From NCBI GenBank assembly GCA_001314545.1, contig LIHN01000015.1, positions 1 through 64,000 of the forward strand: a stretch of 64,000 bases of DNA, written 5' to 3'. The notes below the pieces were generated by a model that worked only from the letters and a program-made list of their open reading frames with translations, ran no database searches and was not told the origin of the DNA. Every line of letters begins with the position of its first letter. The first letter of the stretch is position 1. Origin of the DNA: Bacteroidetes bacterium HLUCCA01 (GTDB lineage: Bacteria; Bacteroidota; Rhodothermia; Balneolales; HLUCCA01). Positions 15,943 to 24,812 of this stretch are shown one piece after another. The position numbers and the translations under genes were made by a program.

Positions 15943-17406
15943 TTAGCTAAACTGCTGCAGATAGTTTTTCAGATTGATTTTTTTTGCGGTACTCTGGCTG
16001 GTCATGTAGCGGACCTTCCCATACACGGGTCGTTCAGGTCCCCAGGCACGGTCAAACCGGCCGAAAATCCAGAAGATACCGGAATAGCTGTTCGGATCAC
16101 GACCGTCTATGGCGTACTTGTTGTTTAGTTCAATCAGATACTCCAGTGCTGTTTGCGGATCGGGCGTCCATTCGAGGACTTTTTTACCCCATAACATGCG
16201 AAGATAGTTGTGTATGATTCCATCGCGTACCAGCTGGTTTTGTGCGGCATTCCAGACGGGGTCGTGGGTTTGTGCTTTTTCCAGTTGTTCAAAGCTGTGT
16301 ACATAGGGGCGTTCATCCAAACTATGCTCCTCCAGGGTTTGCAGGGCCCAGTCAGGCAGGCTATTGTATTTATCGTAGTTGGGAACATGATGGCAAAAAT
16401 GAAATCCGACTTCTCTCCATGTGATCAGTTCATCCAGAAACGATTCCACATTGGGATTTCCATTGAAGAATCCATCCCTCTGGCCTTTATTGAAGGTTAT
16501 ACTATTCAGTGACCAGTCGGAGGGTTGTTTATCTAAGGCTGCCTGCACAATTTCAAAGGCTGATATTTTGCCATAGTGTAACCATGGACTGAGCCCACTG
16601 GCTGCATTATCGTCAGGTTCGTTACGTTTATCTGCATAGAGGTTTAGTCGCTGGTTGATGAAGGCCTGCATTTGTTCCAGGGCACATTGCCGCGTTCCGG
16701 ATAGTGGCAGAGCGGCAACGCTGTGATCGACGGGCAGCTTTGCAACTGTAGACGGGATGTCTTCATAATGTGGTGCCGCATCTGGCCATTGCCTGAGGAT
16801 TTCTTCCGGGAGGATTACTTTTTGTTTGTTCTGGAGGTTGTCAAGCGGAGCTGGAGACGGGCCATGTTCGTAACACGCCACAAAATGCTTTTGCATTGTT
16901 TTCCGGAAGATGTAGGCTGAATAGGGGGCCTTGTCTGTCAGTTGCATGGGGATAATCCCGTTGCTGTCAACCGTGATATAGGCTACATCTGTCTTGTGGG
17001 CCATCAACCGGTTATATGGTCTGATGATATAAACGGGGTATTCATCGGCTACTACCAGACAGGCGTCGGCTGCGAGGGCTTCAACCAGGCCTGCGCCGTC
17101 GCCGGTGCGGGTTTCCAGGTAGCTGTAGTACGAAATGCCGTGCTTTTTGCACCAGGTGTGGGTTTCATGCATACCCTCAAGAAGAAACTGATGAAAGCGG
17201 TCGCTGGCCCAGGGAATACCGCAGCTGAGGCCTTCGTAAATCAGCAGCGGTTTGCCAAGTTTGTTGGCATAGCCCACAGCCAGTTCAAGCGCATAGTTAT
17301 ATTCCAGCCTGCGACTGATGGTCATCCAATACAGAACATATTGGCCGTTCTCGTTCACCGGATTATCATTGCGCTGGAATTTTCGCAGCGAGTTGACGTT
17401 TTTCAT
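15943..17406 (-). CDS. Class II deoxyribodipyrimidine (CPD) photolyase
   Basis: Light-driven FAD enzyme that splits cyclobutane pyrimidine dimers in DNA. The N-terminal alpha/beta antenna domain starts at YVLYWMTISRRLEYNYAL. The C-terminal FAD-binding helical domain contains SFLDELITWREVGFHFC, WNAAQNQLVRDGIIHNYLRMLWGK split over a class II-like context, and LDGRDPNGY-type text as AIDGRDPNSYSGIFW. These match class II rather than class I enzymes. The length of 487 residues is normal. The start codon shares one base with the stop of the preceding CrtC/AttH-like gene, so the two are translationally coupled. A second, different photolyase lies 2 kb away on the same strand. Confidence 0.93.
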   Translation of the reverse strand: MKNVNSLRKFQRNDNPVNENGQYVLYWMTISRRLEYNYALELAVGYANKLGKPLLIYEGLSCGIPWASDRFHQFLLEGMHETHTWCKKHGISYYSYLETRTGDGAGLVEALAADACLVVADEYPVYIIRPYNRLMAHKTDVAYITVDSNGIIPMQLTDKAPYSAYIFRKTMQKHFVACYEHGPSPAPLDNLQNKQKVILPEEILRQWPDAAPHYEDIPSTVAKLPVDHSVAALPLSGTRQCALEQMQAFINQRLNLYADKRNEPDDNAASGLSPWLHYGKISAFEIVQAALDKQPSDWSLNSITFNKGQRDGFFNGNPNVESFLDELITWREVGFHFCHHVPNYDKYNSLPDWALQTLEEHSLDERPYVHSFEQLEKAQTHDPVWNAAQNQLVRDGIIHNYLRMLWGKKVLEWTPDPQTALEYLIELNNKYAIDGRDPNSYSGIFWIFGRFDRAWGPERPVYGKVRYMTSQSTAKKINLKNYLQQFS

Positions 17407-18482
17407 TAGTCGATGATAAAGTAGTTGTATTCACCGGTTTTGGGTAATTCACCCTCAATCCGGCAGTACACTTCACCCCGGAAGTCGACTACTTCACCGC
17501 CCAGGAAGGATCGTGCCGCTCTACGGGCAACCCAGGGTAATTCACTGAGCAGCGAGTAGGTTTCATCATCACGGGATCGGTTGATGCTCATGGTTCTGCC
17601 GTCGTTGAGTTGAATACTCAAGTTTTGGGCTAATTGTTTGCCGAAGGCCCGACTTTTGGTTTTTTCAGTGATTTGAGTGACGCCGTTAATGCGTGTTTCC
17701 CCACCGGAACGCGAAAGTCGATGCCCTACGGTGTATCGTTCATCACGGTCAGAACGCAGGAGGAAGTACAAGATGTCCCAATTATCCGGGCCGCCATGAT
17801 GAACCATGCGGTAACCACTATGTACCAGTCTGGTTACGGAGCGGGTTTGCCAGGTTTGATCCATATAACCCGTTCCGGTTACCGCTCCTCCGTTTCCGTC
17901 AATTACGACCCTGCCCGTGACGTTTGCGTAAGGGATGTGGGTTACGATTCCCACGAAATCGTCATTCAGATGATAGGTAGCATCGCCCCATTTGTAACCG
18001 GGGTGGATGTCGCTGAATTGCAGATCGATGTCATATTCAATACCGGATTTTGTAGTATGTATTACAACACGGTGTTCCTCAGGCAGTTTTCCGGTAAAGT
18101 AAAGGTCTCGCTCATTTCGGTTTCTGAATGTGTAGTTCTCCTCGTCTAATACCAGCCAGTCCAGGTCGTACTCGCGGGTCAGGTTGTATGTCTCCTCAGT
18201 CAGCCCGAATGCAGTAACACGAACACCACTGACGGGCGCACGGAAGCTTCCGAAATTATTTACAGAGAAAATGATGTGGAGTTTGACGCCGTTGTCCAGA
18301 TAAATCTGGTAATTCCAGAACTCATTAAATTCGCTTTCCTGCATAGTTTGGGGCAGGATATCGTCGGGTTGTGAGAGTAACAGCTCGCCGGATGGATTGC
18401 GCATCTGAGACGCAGCAATCTCGGGTCTGGTTGTTAGCAGCAGCAGTGGCAGCAGCAAGATGCTGATGAGCCGGAGTGTCAT
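17406..18482 (-). CDS. Secreted CrtC/AttH/Svf1-like lipocalin-type protein
   Basis: Probable exported protein with a Sec signal peptide (residues ~1-25, a Leu-rich core ending IAAS). The mature part contains GTGYMDQTWQT and GYKWGDATYHL, which recall the AttH/CrtC (carotenoid 1,2-hydratase-like) and Svf1 double-lipocalin fold, where a GxGYxDxxW motif recurs. The match is weak and carotenoid hydration is not claimed. It ends exactly where the class II photolyase starts and is first in that operon. Coupling of a possible lipid or pigment-binding protein with photorepair is notable. The promoter should lie in 18483-18589, between it and the divergent membrane protein gene. Confidence 0.6.
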   Translation of the reverse strand: MTLRLISILLLPLLLLTTRPEIAASQMRNPSGELLLSQPDDILPQTMQESEFNEFWNYQIYLDNGVKLHIIFSVNNFGSFRAPVSGVRVTAFGLTEETYNLTREYDLDWLVLDEENYTFRNRNERDLYFTGKLPEEHRVVIHTTKSGIEYDIDLQFSDIHPGYKWGDATYHLNDDFVGIVTHIPYANVTGRVVIDGNGGAVTGTGYMDQTWQTRSVTRLVHSGYRMVHHGGPDNWDILYFLLRSDRDERYTVGHRLSRSGGETRINGVTQITEKTKSRAFGKQLAQNLSIQLNDGRTMSINRSRDDETYSLLSELPWVARRAARSFLGGEVVDFRGEVYCRIEGELPKTGEYNYFIID

Positions 18483-18589
18483 GAGGTAAATTTTGATAAT
18501 CTATTGGCTGTTAAGCCGTAACTTGTAACGATAAAAACGAGCGGACTGGTCAGTTCATTGCCCGGTCTGACTTTTGGTAAAAGATAGCT

Positions 18590-19546
18590 ATGATAACGGC
18601 AGCCCATCGAATTAAAGAACTAAAAGACCGAATAAATACGTTCCGGCGCAGTGAAACTGCCCGTAAGCTCGGTCGCTGGACGCGCAGATTGGTGGTATTT
18701 GCCATACTGGCTGTAATTGGATGGAATCTATGGAGTCTGGGTTGGGGGGAAGTTCTGCGTTCCCTGCCGATGCATCCAGGGTATTATCTCATCTTTGTGC
18801 TTCTGTATTTGTCCCTTCCGGTGGCTGAAGTGCTGATTTACAGACAAATATGGCAGTTTCCAACTGCAAGTGGATTTCGGGTCTTTCTGAACAAGCGGGT
18901 GTACAACAATGAAGTAATCGGGTACTCCGGTGAGTTCTATTTGTATTTGTGGGCCAAGCGCAAGCTGGGACTACCCGGAGAGCAGGTTATGAAGGATGTG
19001 CGCGACAGCAACATTTTATCGGCACTGGTATCCTATCTGGTAGCCTTGACGCTGGTCGGGATCCTAGTCTTTGGGGGTGTCGTTGACCTGGAGGTCTGGT
19101 TTGGGGAGATTGATCGATTGCTGGCAGCTGCAGCGGGTGTGGTTTCCGTAATTCTGGTCGTAGTACTCATCCAATTCCGCCGCCACTTATTTTCTTTACC
19201 GAGAATGATTGCTCTACGGATTTTCGGCATTTATGTATTTCGTTTTGTGTTTCACCATGCAGGACTGGCAGTTATGTGGATGCTGGTGATGCCCGGGGCG
19301 CCCTTGACCGTTTGGATGACCTTCATCGCGATGTATGTAGTGATCAACCGACTCCCGTTTTTTCCCAGCAAGGACCTTGTTTTTGCCCTTGCCGGTATAG
19401 AAATGGCCGGCATTGTAGGGATTAATCCTGCCGAGGTTGCCGGGATGCTGCTGGTCTACAGCGCCTTGAATAAAATTGTGAACATGATTTTGTTCTCGGT
19501 ATTGTCCCTCAAGAAGGAGAAAGAATCCCTGACGGAAACGACCTAG
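18590..19546 (+). CDS. Integral membrane protein, flippase/UPF0104-like
   Basis: Polytopic inner-membrane protein with about six to eight hydrophobic segments (for example residues ~35-52, 62-82, 142-165 and 180-202, plus several after 215). The order of charged N-terminus, early transmembrane pair and late hairpins recalls lysylphosphatidylglycerol-synthase-TM-like (UPF0104) proteins, but no diagnostic motif is visible, so the family call is tentative. ATG start at 18590. It is divergent from the CrtC/AttH-like gene and converges with the FeS photolyase, separated from it by ~23 bases with no clear terminator. Confidence 0.65.
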   Translation: MITAAHRIKELKDRINTFRRSETARKLGRWTRRLVVFAILAVIGWNLWSLGWGEVLRSLPMHPGYYLIFVLLYLSLPVAEVLIYRQIWQFPTASGFRVFLNKRVYNNEVIGYSGEFYLYLWAKRKLGLPGEQVMKDVRDSNILSALVSYLVALTLVGILVFGGVVDLEVWFGEIDRLLAAAAGVVSVILVVVLIQFRRHLFSLPRMIALRIFGIYVFRFVFHHAGLAVMWMLVMPGAPLTVWMTFIAMYVVINRLPFFPSKDLVFALAGIEMAGIVGINPAEVAGMLLVYSALNKIVNMILFSVLSLKKEKESLTETT

Positions 19547-19569
19547 GCTTTGCTTTTTGCCGGAATTGA

Positions 19570-21207
19570 TTACTCTGAGAAGTTAATCTTTTTCCAGCGT
19601 GGCAGGGATTCAATAAAACGGGCAGCGTCTTTTCGGATGGTGTCTTTATCAGCCCGGGCGCGTTTGTCGAAGCTGTTCACCATAAATGAAACCCTTCTGT
19701 TTTCCTGAAATACATGACGGTGAGTATCTACAAAGTTCCAGTAGAGATAGTTGAACGGGCAGGCATCCGGACCGGTTTTGTCTTTAATTTTAAATCGGCA
19801 GGAGCTGCAATAATTGCTCATTTTATGGATGTAATTACCTCCGCTGACGTAGGGTTTTGAGGCCAGCACGCCACCGTCGGCGAAGGTTGACATCCCCAGT
19901 ACATTTGGTAGTACCACCCAGTCGTGCGCGTCGGTATAGGCGTACCAGAACCAAAGATAGAGTTGAAACGGGTCGGTCTGCGTGAGGTTGGAGAAGTTGC
20001 TGAGAACCATAAGCCGGGGAATGTGGTGCGACCACCCGTGTTCATGAACACCTTTTACGATGTCGTCTACACAGGCCATTCCGGAGTCGGCGGTCCAGAA
20101 GACTTCGGGTACGTTTCTGATAAAGTTCAACGCGTTGGCCGTGCGTACCTCCGGCATCATGGCCTCATAGTACACCCGCACGAACTCCCTCCATCCGATA
20201 ATTTGCCGGATGAATCCCTCAGCAGAATTTATGGGTGCGTGGCCGTGGTGGAAGGCTTGTTCTGCGCGCCGGCATAGTTCCATGGGGTTCAGGAGGCCTG
20301 TGTTGAGGTAGGCCGACAAGGAGGAGTGGAAAAGGTACGCCTCGCCTTTCAACATGGCATCTTCGTAAGGACCGAAGCGGGGCAGGCTGTGTGTGAAAAA
20401 GTGATCGGCCAGGGACTCCGCCTGTGCTCGGGTTACGGCCATGGTGAAATTGCCTGCGGTGCCGAAGTGATCCGGGAAAGTCGCTTCGGTGTATATCGTT
20501 GCCTCGGTGGTTATGGCATCGGGTTGAAAACCGGGGAAGTCCGGCAGGTCGATGGTGCGAGGCAACGGTTTACGGTTGTCTTTATCGTAGTTCCATTCAC
20601 CGCCTACGGGTTGATTTCCGGAGTCCATCAGCAGGTTGTATTTTCTGCGCATATCCCGGTAGAAAAACTCCATTCGATACCCCGGACTGATTTTTGGTCG
20701 ATACTCCTGTACATCGGCCAGGAAGAAGGTATTTGGGTGCAGGGTGATGTGCAGCGGGTTGCGGGCCTGCACGGCGAGCAGCGCTTCACGCTCGCCCAGG
20801 CTGGCCGGATGCATGCAATGCAGGGAGAATGTGGTATCGGGGGCAGCTGGAGCCGGGGGGGTGGAGTGGATTCCGTGTACGGGAGCGATGTTGCTGTCCA
20901 GCAGGGTGTTCAGGCAGGTACTGAAGGATTCATCCGTTATGGCGTAGTACACGGCCCGACCCTGCTCGATCAGTTCCACGGCCAGGTGGCGCATGGCGGC
21001 GATTTCGAAGACAATGCGTTTTTTATGAAAAGGGAGCAGTTTCCATCGCCGGGAAGACTCGATGAACAGGAATCCGGTTTCAGGCCGGGCGTTGTCGGGC
21101 AGGGCCTCCAGGAGTCGTTCCGGGTGCAGCTGGTCGGGATGAACGTACACCCAATGGTGCGGGGTTGCGGGCTGATGGCGGGAAAAAACGGATTGAAATG
21201 CTTGCAT
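19570..21207 (-). CDS. FeS-type photolyase/cryptochrome (PhrB, (6-4) class)
   Basis: Photolyase of the prokaryotic FeS-BCP/CryPro group, which repairs (6-4) photoproducts or acts as a light sensor. The C-terminus contains NYCSSCRFKIKDKTGPDACPF, providing three of the four Cys ligands of the [4Fe-4S] cluster. The fourth is probably Cys in GMACVDDIVKG. The FAD-pocket segment FIRQIIGWREFVRVYYE is typical of the group. The length of 545 residues is slightly above average. The N-terminal ~150 residues form the antenna-like alpha/beta domain. It belongs to a different class from the CPD photolyase nearby, so together they cover both main UV lesions. The single gene is transcribed away from the blaI gene. 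Confidence 0.93.
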   Translation of the reverse strand: MQAFQSVFSRHQPATPHHWVYVHPDQLHPERLLEALPDNARPETGFLFIESSRRWKLLPFHKKRIVFEIAAMRHLAVELIEQGRAVYYAITDESFSTCLNTLLDSNIAPVHGIHSTPPAPAAPDTTFSLHCMHPASLGEREALLAVQARNPLHITLHPNTFFLADVQEYRPKISPGYRMEFFYRDMRRKYNLLMDSGNQPVGGEWNYDKDNRKPLPRTIDLPDFPGFQPDAITTEATIYTEATFPDHFGTAGNFTMAVTRAQAESLADHFFTHSLPRFGPYEDAMLKGEAYLFHSSLSAYLNTGLLNPMELCRRAEQAFHHGHAPINSAEGFIRQIIGWREFVRVYYEAMMPEVRTANALNFIRNVPEVFWTADSGMACVDDIVKGVHEHGWSHHIPRLMVLSNFSNLTQTDPFQLYLWFWYAYTDAHDWVVLPNVLGMSTFADGGVLASKPYVSGGNYIHKMSNYCSSCRFKIKDKTGPDACPFNYLYWNFVDTHRHVFQENRRVSFMVNSFDKRARADKDTIRKDAARFIESLPRWKKINFSE

Positions 21208-21324
21208 GGGCTTTTAAAGCGAGGCCAATAGTGATGTAGCAAAGGATGGTATACGGCTTTGAAAATGATGCAGCGGGTTTATTCGTTCCAGTTTTTTCTT
21301 ACAGCACTTGCAATTGTATTAATA

Positions 21325-21340
21325 TACTACTATCATAGTA
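21325..21340. promoter_or_regulatory. Candidate BlaI operator
   Basis: TACTACTATCATAGTA has inverted TACTA/TAGTA ends, the arrangement bound by BlaI/MecI dimers. It lies 33 bases before the blaI-like ATG, with another TACTA half-site at 21353-21357. Autoregulation is expected from the family. Confidence 0.55.
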
Positions 21341-21373
21341 CTGTGAAAATAATACTAACTGAATAAAATCTTT

Positions 21374-21748
21374 ATGAAAAATCCGACCCTCGCCATTGGC
21401 GATTCCGAAATGGAGGTGCTGAATCATGTGTGGGAGCTCAGACAGGCGACTGTTGCCCAGGTGCATGAGCGCATCTTGCAGCATCGTAAAGTTGCGTATA
21501 CCACGGTGATGACCATGATGCAAAATCTGGCCAAAAAAGGGTATCTGTCTTTCACAAAAGATGGAGTAACCTACGTCTATCAGCCCGCTATTGACCCGGC
21601 GCAAGTTCGCCAGGACCTCCTCTCGCATCTGATGCGTAAGGCATTTCGGGGGTCACCAACGGCGTTGGTACAGACGTTGGTAAGTCAGGAAGCGCTGACG
21701 GATGCTGATCGGGAAGCGATACGGGCTATTATCGATACTATGGAGTGA
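21374..21748 (+). CDS. BlaI/MecI/CopY-family transcriptional repressor
   Basis: Small (124 aa) winged-helix repressor. The N-terminal two-thirds shows LAIGDSEMEVLNHVWELRQATVAQVHE and the recognition-helix region KVAYTTVMTMMQNLAKKGYL, typical of BlaI. The C-terminal part is the dimerisation and cleavage region. The partner M56 sensor gene starts immediately after, giving a BlaI-BlaR1-type signalling pair in which the sensor peptidase would inactivate the repressor. A TACTA/TAGTA palindrome lies at 21325-21340. No beta-lactamase gene is adjacent, so the signal and target genes are unknown. Confidence 0.92.
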   Translation: MKNPTLAIGDSEMEVLNHVWELRQATVAQVHERILQHRKVAYTTVMTMMQNLAKKGYLSFTKDGVTYVYQPAIDPAQVRQDLLSHLMRKAFRGSPTALVQTLVSQEALTDADREAIRAIIDTME

Positions 21749-21753
21749 TACAG

Positions 21754-23982
21754 ATGGAACCTATACGCCTGTGGCTGGAGCAGTTCGGGGCTGCCGGATG
21801 GATTTTTGTATGGGCACCCATGCTGTTCTGGAGCTTTTTTGCATTGTCGGTGTGGATGTTGCTGAAAGCGACGGGGTTTCGGTTGCATCCGGCCTATCAC
21901 CACGCCGTGCGCCTCGCTGTCATTATAGCATTGCCGCTGGGGATTATGGTTACCGTGATAATCTCACGTTTCGCCTCATTGCCGGAACATATATTGCCCC
22001 TGATGGTGATGTTAAACGATGCCATGGCTGTTCAGTCGCTGCCAGAGATTATCGTCACAGACCTAGCGGAAGAGACGGCGGATGGCGGTTTGTTTACCCA
22101 TATCGGTAGTGTATCGGTTCCTGTCTGGCTGGGATTGGGTCAGGTGATGGTCCTTACGGTTGGGGTAGGATTGCTCATCCGGCACGGGTGGAATCATGTC
22201 CGTCTGGTGGCGCTTCGACACAACGAACTGCGGCCTGCGAGTCAGGCCATTCATGAAGCAGCCCGGGACTTGCTAAACCATGCGGGCGCAGACCCGGCGC
22301 GTGTTGAATTGGCTGTGGGGGATGTTGAAGTACCGTTTACCTTTGGCTGGCTCCGCCCCGTTATTGTGCTTCCAGACCGGGAGTTCAATCCAGAGAAATT
22401 GAGGTCGTTATTGGCGCATGAAATCATGCACGTGCGCCATAACGATTATCTGATCGAGTGGATGGTGCAGGTATTACGCGCCGTCTGCTGGTTCCATCCG
22501 TTGGTGCAGGTGTACGCTCGCGACGTGCACCGGTACCGCGAGATGTTGTGCGATGCGGAAGTCATATCGGGCATGATCGCAGACCCGCGTTCGTATGCTT
22601 CGTTGTTGCTGGAGTTTTCCGGTGGTAACCGACAGCCTGCTTTGTCGGTCATGATATCCATGGCCACAACCGAATCACGACTTAAAGAACGAATACTTGC
22701 TATGCCAACATATCCTAAATCGCCCGAACAATTAGCCTTAACCCGTCGGACCAGTATACTGACGGCATTTTTAATCATGGCCACTCTCTTGTTTACCATG
22801 GCCCTTACGGCGTCACCGGCCGGTGATGTAACCATGCAGACATCGACTCAGCTTACCGACATTGCTGCAACTCCAGTCTCGAGTCATTCATCAGAACCCC
22901 TCGCAGCAGCAGATAGTGTGTACCGGGTTGCCGAAAAAATGCCCGAACCGGTGGGAGGGATGTCGGTTTTGTACAATAATGTACGGTATCCCGAATCGGC
23001 GCGGGCCGACTCTCTCGAGGGACGGGTTCTTTTGCAATTTGTGGTCTCTGAGCGTGGGGAAGTTATTGATCCCCGTGTTGTTCAGGGTATCCGTCCCGAC
23101 CTGGACCAGGCGGCACTCCAGGCCCTGGAAGGTATACGGTTTTTTCCCGGTATTCAGGATGGAGAGCCGGTTAAGGTTCAGTTCATGCTACCCATCGTGT
23201 TCCGGCTTCAGCCCGGAGCTCCGCCGCCACCGCGCAATCAGGACCAACCTGCTTCGCACAACGGTGAAGACGTTTTCATCGTAGTTGAACAAATGCCGTC
23301 TCCAATTGGCGGTCTCGAATCCATCTACAACAACATACGCTATCCTGAAGCGGCACGCGAAGCCGGTGTGGAGGGTCGGGTTGTGGTCCAGTTTCTCGTC
23401 GACAAGGAAGGCAACGTAGTGGATCCGTTTATACTGCGCGGTATAGGGTATGGAGCTGATGAAATGGCCCTTGATGCCATAAAAGAAGCGAAATTCACAC
23501 CCGGAGTACAGCGTGGTGTACCTGTTAATGTAGTGCTGCAATTACCCATCGTATTTCGGTTAGATAAGGAAGAAGAACAAGAGCGGGGCAGCCGGGAACG
23601 GATGCCGGATACCGGTGAACTGGATGCCCTGTTGAACGACCCTGCTTATGAGCATATTGGCGGGTCGTTGGTGAGAACCCAACGATCATTCTCCGAAAAT
23701 TCCGGCACCGGTAACCAGTTTGCTGAACTCAGGGGGCGGGTCCGAGATCGAAGTCACCTTGGCTTCATCGCAGGGGCCAATGTGTTGGCGCGCCATGACG
23801 ATAGTGGTCGTGAATACGGTGCCAGCACAGACCCTGAGGGCAATTTCCTGGTTCGTGGTCTGCCGCCCGGTAATTATTCCATAGAGATTACCTATCCGGG
23901 CTATCATCGCCGTTGGTTCGGGTTCAACGCTGTTGACCACGGTGAAATACTCTGGGCTGATGTAGTTCTTGGGATTCCCTAG
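21754..23982 (+). CDS. BlaR1-like M56 metallopeptidase with two TonB C-terminal domains
   Basis: Inner-membrane sensor-protease. Transmembrane segments occur at ~18-38, 52-72, 120-142 and ~340-354 (from the ATG). The M56 zinc motif is HEIMH (His222, Glu223, His226), with a downstream CDAEV segment. Instead of a BlaR1 penicillin-binding sensor domain, the periplasmic part has two TonB C-terminal-like domains (~392-485 and ~505-600; each with YPESAR/YPEAAR, ...GRVLLQFVV/GRVVVQFLV and a FFPGIQ/FTPGVQ end). A carboxypeptidase-regulatory-like beta domain follows (~655-742). The ATG at 21754 with GGAG 8 bases ahead is preferred over the overlapping GTG at 21745. It is operonic with blaI. Confidence 0.88.
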   Translation: MEPIRLWLEQFGAAGWIFVWAPMLFWSFFALSVWMLLKATGFRLHPAYHHAVRLAVIIALPLGIMVTVIISRFASLPEHILPLMVMLNDAMAVQSLPEIIVTDLAEETADGGLFTHIGSVSVPVWLGLGQVMVLTVGVGLLIRHGWNHVRLVALRHNELRPASQAIHEAARDLLNHAGADPARVELAVGDVEVPFTFGWLRPVIVLPDREFNPEKLRSLLAHEIMHVRHNDYLIEWMVQVLRAVCWFHPLVQVYARDVHRYREMLCDAEVISGMIADPRSYASLLLEFSGGNRQPALSVMISMATTESRLKERILAMPTYPKSPEQLALTRRTSILTAFLIMATLLFTMALTASPAGDVTMQTSTQLTDIAATPVSSHSSEPLAAADSVYRVAEKMPEPVGGMSVLYNNVRYPESARADSLEGRVLLQFVVSERGEVIDPRVVQGIRPDLDQAALQALEGIRFFPGIQDGEPVKVQFMLPIVFRLQPGAPPPPRNQDQPASHNGEDVFIVVEQMPSPIGGLESIYNNIRYPEAAREAGVEGRVVVQFLVDKEGNVVDPFILRGIGYGADEMALDAIKEAKFTPGVQRGVPVNVVLQLPIVFRLDKEEEQERGSRERMPDTGELDALLNDPAYEHIGGSLVRTQRSFSENSGTGNQFAELRGRVRDRSHLGFIAGANVLARHDDSGREYGASTDPEGNFLVRGLPPGNYSIEITYPGYHRRWFGFNAVDHGEILWADVVLGIP

Positions 23983-24054
23983 GCTTAGCATTACCGTCTG
24001 TTTCGGCGAATCAATATATTGGGTGGTAAAGCTGAACATCAATCACCATCGCCC

Positions 24055-24798
24055 ATGCCAACCGAACCCCGTTACTTTGTGTGGACCGAATCTTTCACGG
24101 TCAAAGCTTTTGAAATAGATACCGACGGGCATATTCTGCTCTCGGCGCTTGCCAATTATATGCAGGATGCAGCCGGAAACCATGCAGCCCGGCTCGGGTT
24201 TTCTATGGAGTCGATGGTAGCCAATAATCAGGGGTGGGTTCTCAACCGGTTTACCATCAGGATGACCCGTTACCCGAAATCCGGCGAAACCATTCGCATT
24301 GAAACCTGGCCCTCCGGGGCCGACCGCCTGTTCGGCTGGAGGGATTTTGACTTGTACGATGCGGATGGTAACCATATTCTGGCTGCCCGGACCGGGTGGA
24401 TTATCCTTGACATCGCCCGTCGCCGCCCCATACCAACTCCGGAGGCGGTTCAGCGCGTCGGGGCAGCGAACAAGCGCTTTGCCAACGTGGAGGTGGCCAA
24501 AAGACTGCCAAAAATTGAAACGGAGCCCGATACGGAGGTCCCGTTCCGTGTCCGCCGGGCTGACCTCGATATTATGCGCCATGTGAACAATGTACGCTAT
24601 ATGGAATGGGTGCTGGAAGCGATGGGCGGCGGGCTCGAGCCTGCCCGGCCTGAGTATATTGATATCCAGTTTAAGGCTGAAAGTACCTACGGAGATCGGG
24701 TAATCGCTGAACAACACCCTCCAACGTCGGATGGGCGCATGTATCGGATTCGCCTGGATGGCGAAGAAAAGGAGCTGGCCGTTGCCCTGATACGGTAG
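24055..24798 (+). CDS. Acyl-ACP thioesterase-like hotdog protein (FatA-like)
   Basis: Double-hotdog acyl-ACP thioesterase-like protein that would release fatty acids from ACP. The first hotdog opens with FTVKAFEIDTDGHILLSALANYMQDAAGNHA and the WVLNRFTIRMTRYPKSGETI strand follows. The second contains FRVRRADLDIMRHVNNVRYMEWVLE, where the Asn and His of MRHVNNVRY fit the catalytic positions of plant and bacterial FatA-type enzymes. The start is uncertain: the ATG at 24055 gives 247 residues, and an in-frame TTG at 24019 adds 12. It is on the same strand as the BlaR1-like gene, 72 bases downstream, and converges with the nucleoside phosphorylase gene. Confidence 0.85.
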   Translation: MPTEPRYFVWTESFTVKAFEIDTDGHILLSALANYMQDAAGNHAARLGFSMESMVANNQGWVLNRFTIRMTRYPKSGETIRIETWPSGADRLFGWRDFDLYDADGNHILAARTGWIILDIARRRPIPTPEAVQRVGAANKRFANVEVAKRLPKIETEPDTEVPFRVRRADLDIMRHVNNVRYMEWVLEAMGGGLEPARPEYIDIQFKAESTYGDRVIAEQHPPTSDGRMYRIRLDGEEKELAVALIR

Positions 24799-24812
24799 AG
24801 CCCGGTTGCAGG

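Noticed and set aside
19924-20277. Long plus-strand ORFs antisense to the FeS photolyase (also 20326-21231)
   Set aside because: They are shadows of the photolyase frame; no family signature or start context supports them.
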